A DNA stretch of 64,000 bases, taken from Roseiflexus sp. Its GTDB lineage: Bacteria; Chloroflexota; Chloroflexia; Chloroflexales; Roseiflexaceae. Of this stretch, positions 62,806 through 64,000 are shown in pieces (the first letter of the stretch is position 1; each line of letters starts with the position of its first letter). The translations under genes and the position numbers were made by a program. A model generated the notes under the pieces. It saw only the letters and a list, made by a program, of their open reading frames with translations, was not told the origin of the DNA and did not search any database. The stretch is from assembly GCA_025062325.1 (NCBI GenBank), contig JANXAL010000020.1, positions 1 through 64,000 of the forward strand, read 5' to 3'.

Positions 62806-63852
62806 ATGACGACATCCCAACCAACGCCAGCGCAACTCGGCTACCGGATGCCCGCCGAATGGGCGCCGCACCAGGCGACCTGGCTCTCCTGGCCCCACAA
62901 CGAGGAGTCGTGGCCCGGCAAACTGCACGTCATCCTGCCGATCTATGCGCGCATGGTCGCCGCGCTGGCGCGCTCCGAAACCGTCCACATCAATGTCAAC
63001 GACGAGGCGATGGAAGAGGACGCGCGCCGCCTGCTCCACAGCGTCGGCGCCGAAGGCGATATTCGCTTTCATCATTTTCCGACGAACGACGCCTGGTGCC
63101 GCGATCACGGCGCGATCTTCGTCGTGCGCGACGGCGACGATCCGCTGGCGGCGATCCGGTGGGAGTACAACGCCTGGGGCGGCAAGTATCCGCCCTACGA
63201 CCTGGACCAGCAGATACCCTGGCGCATGGCGGAGGCGCTTGGCGTGCCCTGCTTCGACGGCGGCATGGTGCTGGAAGGCGGCTCAATCGACGTCAATGGC
63301 GAAGGGCTGCTGCTGACCACTGAGGCATGCCTGCTCAACCCCAATCGCAACCCGCACCTCACCCGCGATCAGATCGAGCAGCGGTTGTGCGATTACCTCG
63401 GCGTCTCACACGTGCTCTGGCTCGGCGACGGGATCGTCGGCGATGACACCGATGGGCATATCGACGACCTGACCCGCTTCGTCGCGCCCGACACAGTCGT
63501 AACCGTCGTCGAGAGCAACCCGGCGGATGAGAACTACGACGCGCTTCAGGAGAACCTGCGCCGCCTGCGCGGCATGACCGATCTGCGCGGCGGAGCGCTG
63601 CGGATCGTGGAGTTGCCCATGCCGCCAGCCGTGGTGTACGAAGGACGGCGCCTGCCTGCCTCCTACGCTAACTTTTACATCGCCAACAGCATTGTGCTGC
63701 TTCCAACGTTCAATCACCCGAACGACGACCGCGCGGCGGCGATCCTGGCGGAACTCTTCCCAACGCGCGAGATTGTGGGGATTGACTGCACGGATATCGT
63801 GTGGGGACTCGGCGCCTGGCATTGTCTGACGCAGCAGGTGCCAGCGGTTTGA
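62806..63852 (+). CDS. aguA: Agmatine deiminase
   Basis: Converts agmatine to N-carbamoylputrescine and ammonia; pentein fold, 348 aa. Family blocks: MPAEWAPHQATWLSWPHN at the start, NDAWCRDHGAIFV, FDGGMVLEGGSIDVNGEG, DDTDGHIDDLTRFV, and the nucleophile Cys340 in GAWHCLTQQVP (Trp and Leu replace the more common Ile residues). The ribosome site GAGGAG lies within the end of aguB, 13 nt before the ATG, so expression is probably coupled to aguB. Confidence 0.95.
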   Translation: MTTSQPTPAQLGYRMPAEWAPHQATWLSWPHNEESWPGKLHVILPIYARMVAALARSETVHINVNDEAMEEDARRLLHSVGAEGDIRFHHFPTNDAWCRDHGAIFVVRDGDDPLAAIRWEYNAWGGKYPPYDLDQQIPWRMAEALGVPCFDGGMVLEGGSIDVNGEGLLLTTEACLLNPNRNPHLTRDQIEQRLCDYLGVSHVLWLGDGIVGDDTDGHIDDLTRFVAPDTVVTVVESNPADENYDALQENLRRLRGMTDLRGGALRIVELPMPPAVVYEGRRLPASYANFYIANSIVLLPTFNHPNDDRAAAILAELFPTREIVGIDCTDIVWGLGAWHCLTQQVPAV

Positions 63853-64000
63853 TCACCCGCTCGTCCATGCATACACGCCAGCGGCGACGGCGCCGCCGGC
63901 CAGTGAACTGAGGAAGTTGACCATATCGTTGTTCATCCAGCGCCAGCCGCGCACCAGAGGAAAGACGCACCCCTCGCGCGAGGCGCGCTTTTCCGTTTCG
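63853..64000 (-). CDS. C-terminal end of a small membrane protein (partial)
   Basis: Forty-eight codons run in from the window edge on the minus strand and end in a stop that abuts the aguA stop. The end reads GWRWMNNDMVNFLSSLAGGAVAAGVYAW, with a hydrophobic C-terminal helix. The start is outside the window, so the family cannot be named. Confidence 0.5.
   Translation of the reverse strand, partial: ETEKRASREGCVFPLVRGWRWMNNDMVNFLSSLAGGAVAAGVYAWTSG

Overview
The window looks like chromosomal DNA of a filamentous anoxygenic phototroph-type member of the Chloroflexota, most like Roseiflexus. The reasons are high GC content, a menaquinone-type MenA, many Chloroflexota-style domain mixes (NurA, DUF4058, Uma2, PrsW) and very unusual intergenic repeats. 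This assignment is inference from gene style, not from a database match. I see no rRNA, no tRNA, no CRISPR array, no intact insertion sequence and no prophage.

Layout. 1-5.8 kb: a GC-rich palindromic repeat cluster, a CopC-CopD copper protein, a monoheme cytochrome c lipoprotein, a secreted protein of unknown function and a DJ-1/PfpI protein. 6-11.4 kb: a small helical protein, MenA, a NurA-type nuclease, an Lnt-like nitrilase-fold membrane enzyme and a GIDE-like membrane protein. 11.5-20.8 kb (minus strand): penicillin-binding protein 1C followed by a giant alpha-2-macroglobulin, the classic PbpC/A2M periplasmic pair. 21-26.3 kb: a phosphoesterase, DUF4058, a YkgJ-TPR-MFS operon, a small unknown protein and a VOC protein. 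26.3-34.1 kb: a sugar catabolism block (Gfo/Idh/MocA oxidoreductase, TIM-barrel isomerase, SDR, xylose isomerase, xylulokinase), interrupted by a minus-strand TenA homologue under a TPP riboswitch. 34.2-42.9 kb: an SH3 protein, VanW, GalT, a GH4 glycosidase, an MBL hydrolase, a phosphoesterase and an orphan hydrogenase maturation protease. 43.3-48.2 kb: a eukaryote-type double-length phosphofructokinase translationally coupled to a GH78 alpha-L-rhamnosidase. 49-58.3 kb: a zinc-ribbon protein and a 2870-residue cyclic beta-1,2-glucan synthase-like protein. 59.4-63.9 kb: an MBL hydrolase, a PrsW protease, a Uma2 nuclease-fold protein and AguB/AguA of the agmatine-to-putrescine route.

Working together: GH4, GH78, GalT, XylA, XylB and PFK together suggest use of plant- or mat-derived galactosides, rhamnosides and xylose feeding glycolysis and the pentose phosphate route. 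AguA and AguB turn agmatine into putrescine. PbpC and A2M are expected to build and guard the wall.

The most unusual signal is in the gaps. At least nine intergenic stretches are written in 7-bp words that vary in sequence while largely keeping a 7-base register; the best is 23 consecutive heptamers without a slip at 59182-59342. Other families (a 20/12-bp word family, GC-rich 12-bp palindromes, REP-like palindromes and a cacggatg duplication) fill most remaining gaps. Second in interest are the eukaryote-type PFK and a cloverleaf-like RNA candidate at 38081-38159.
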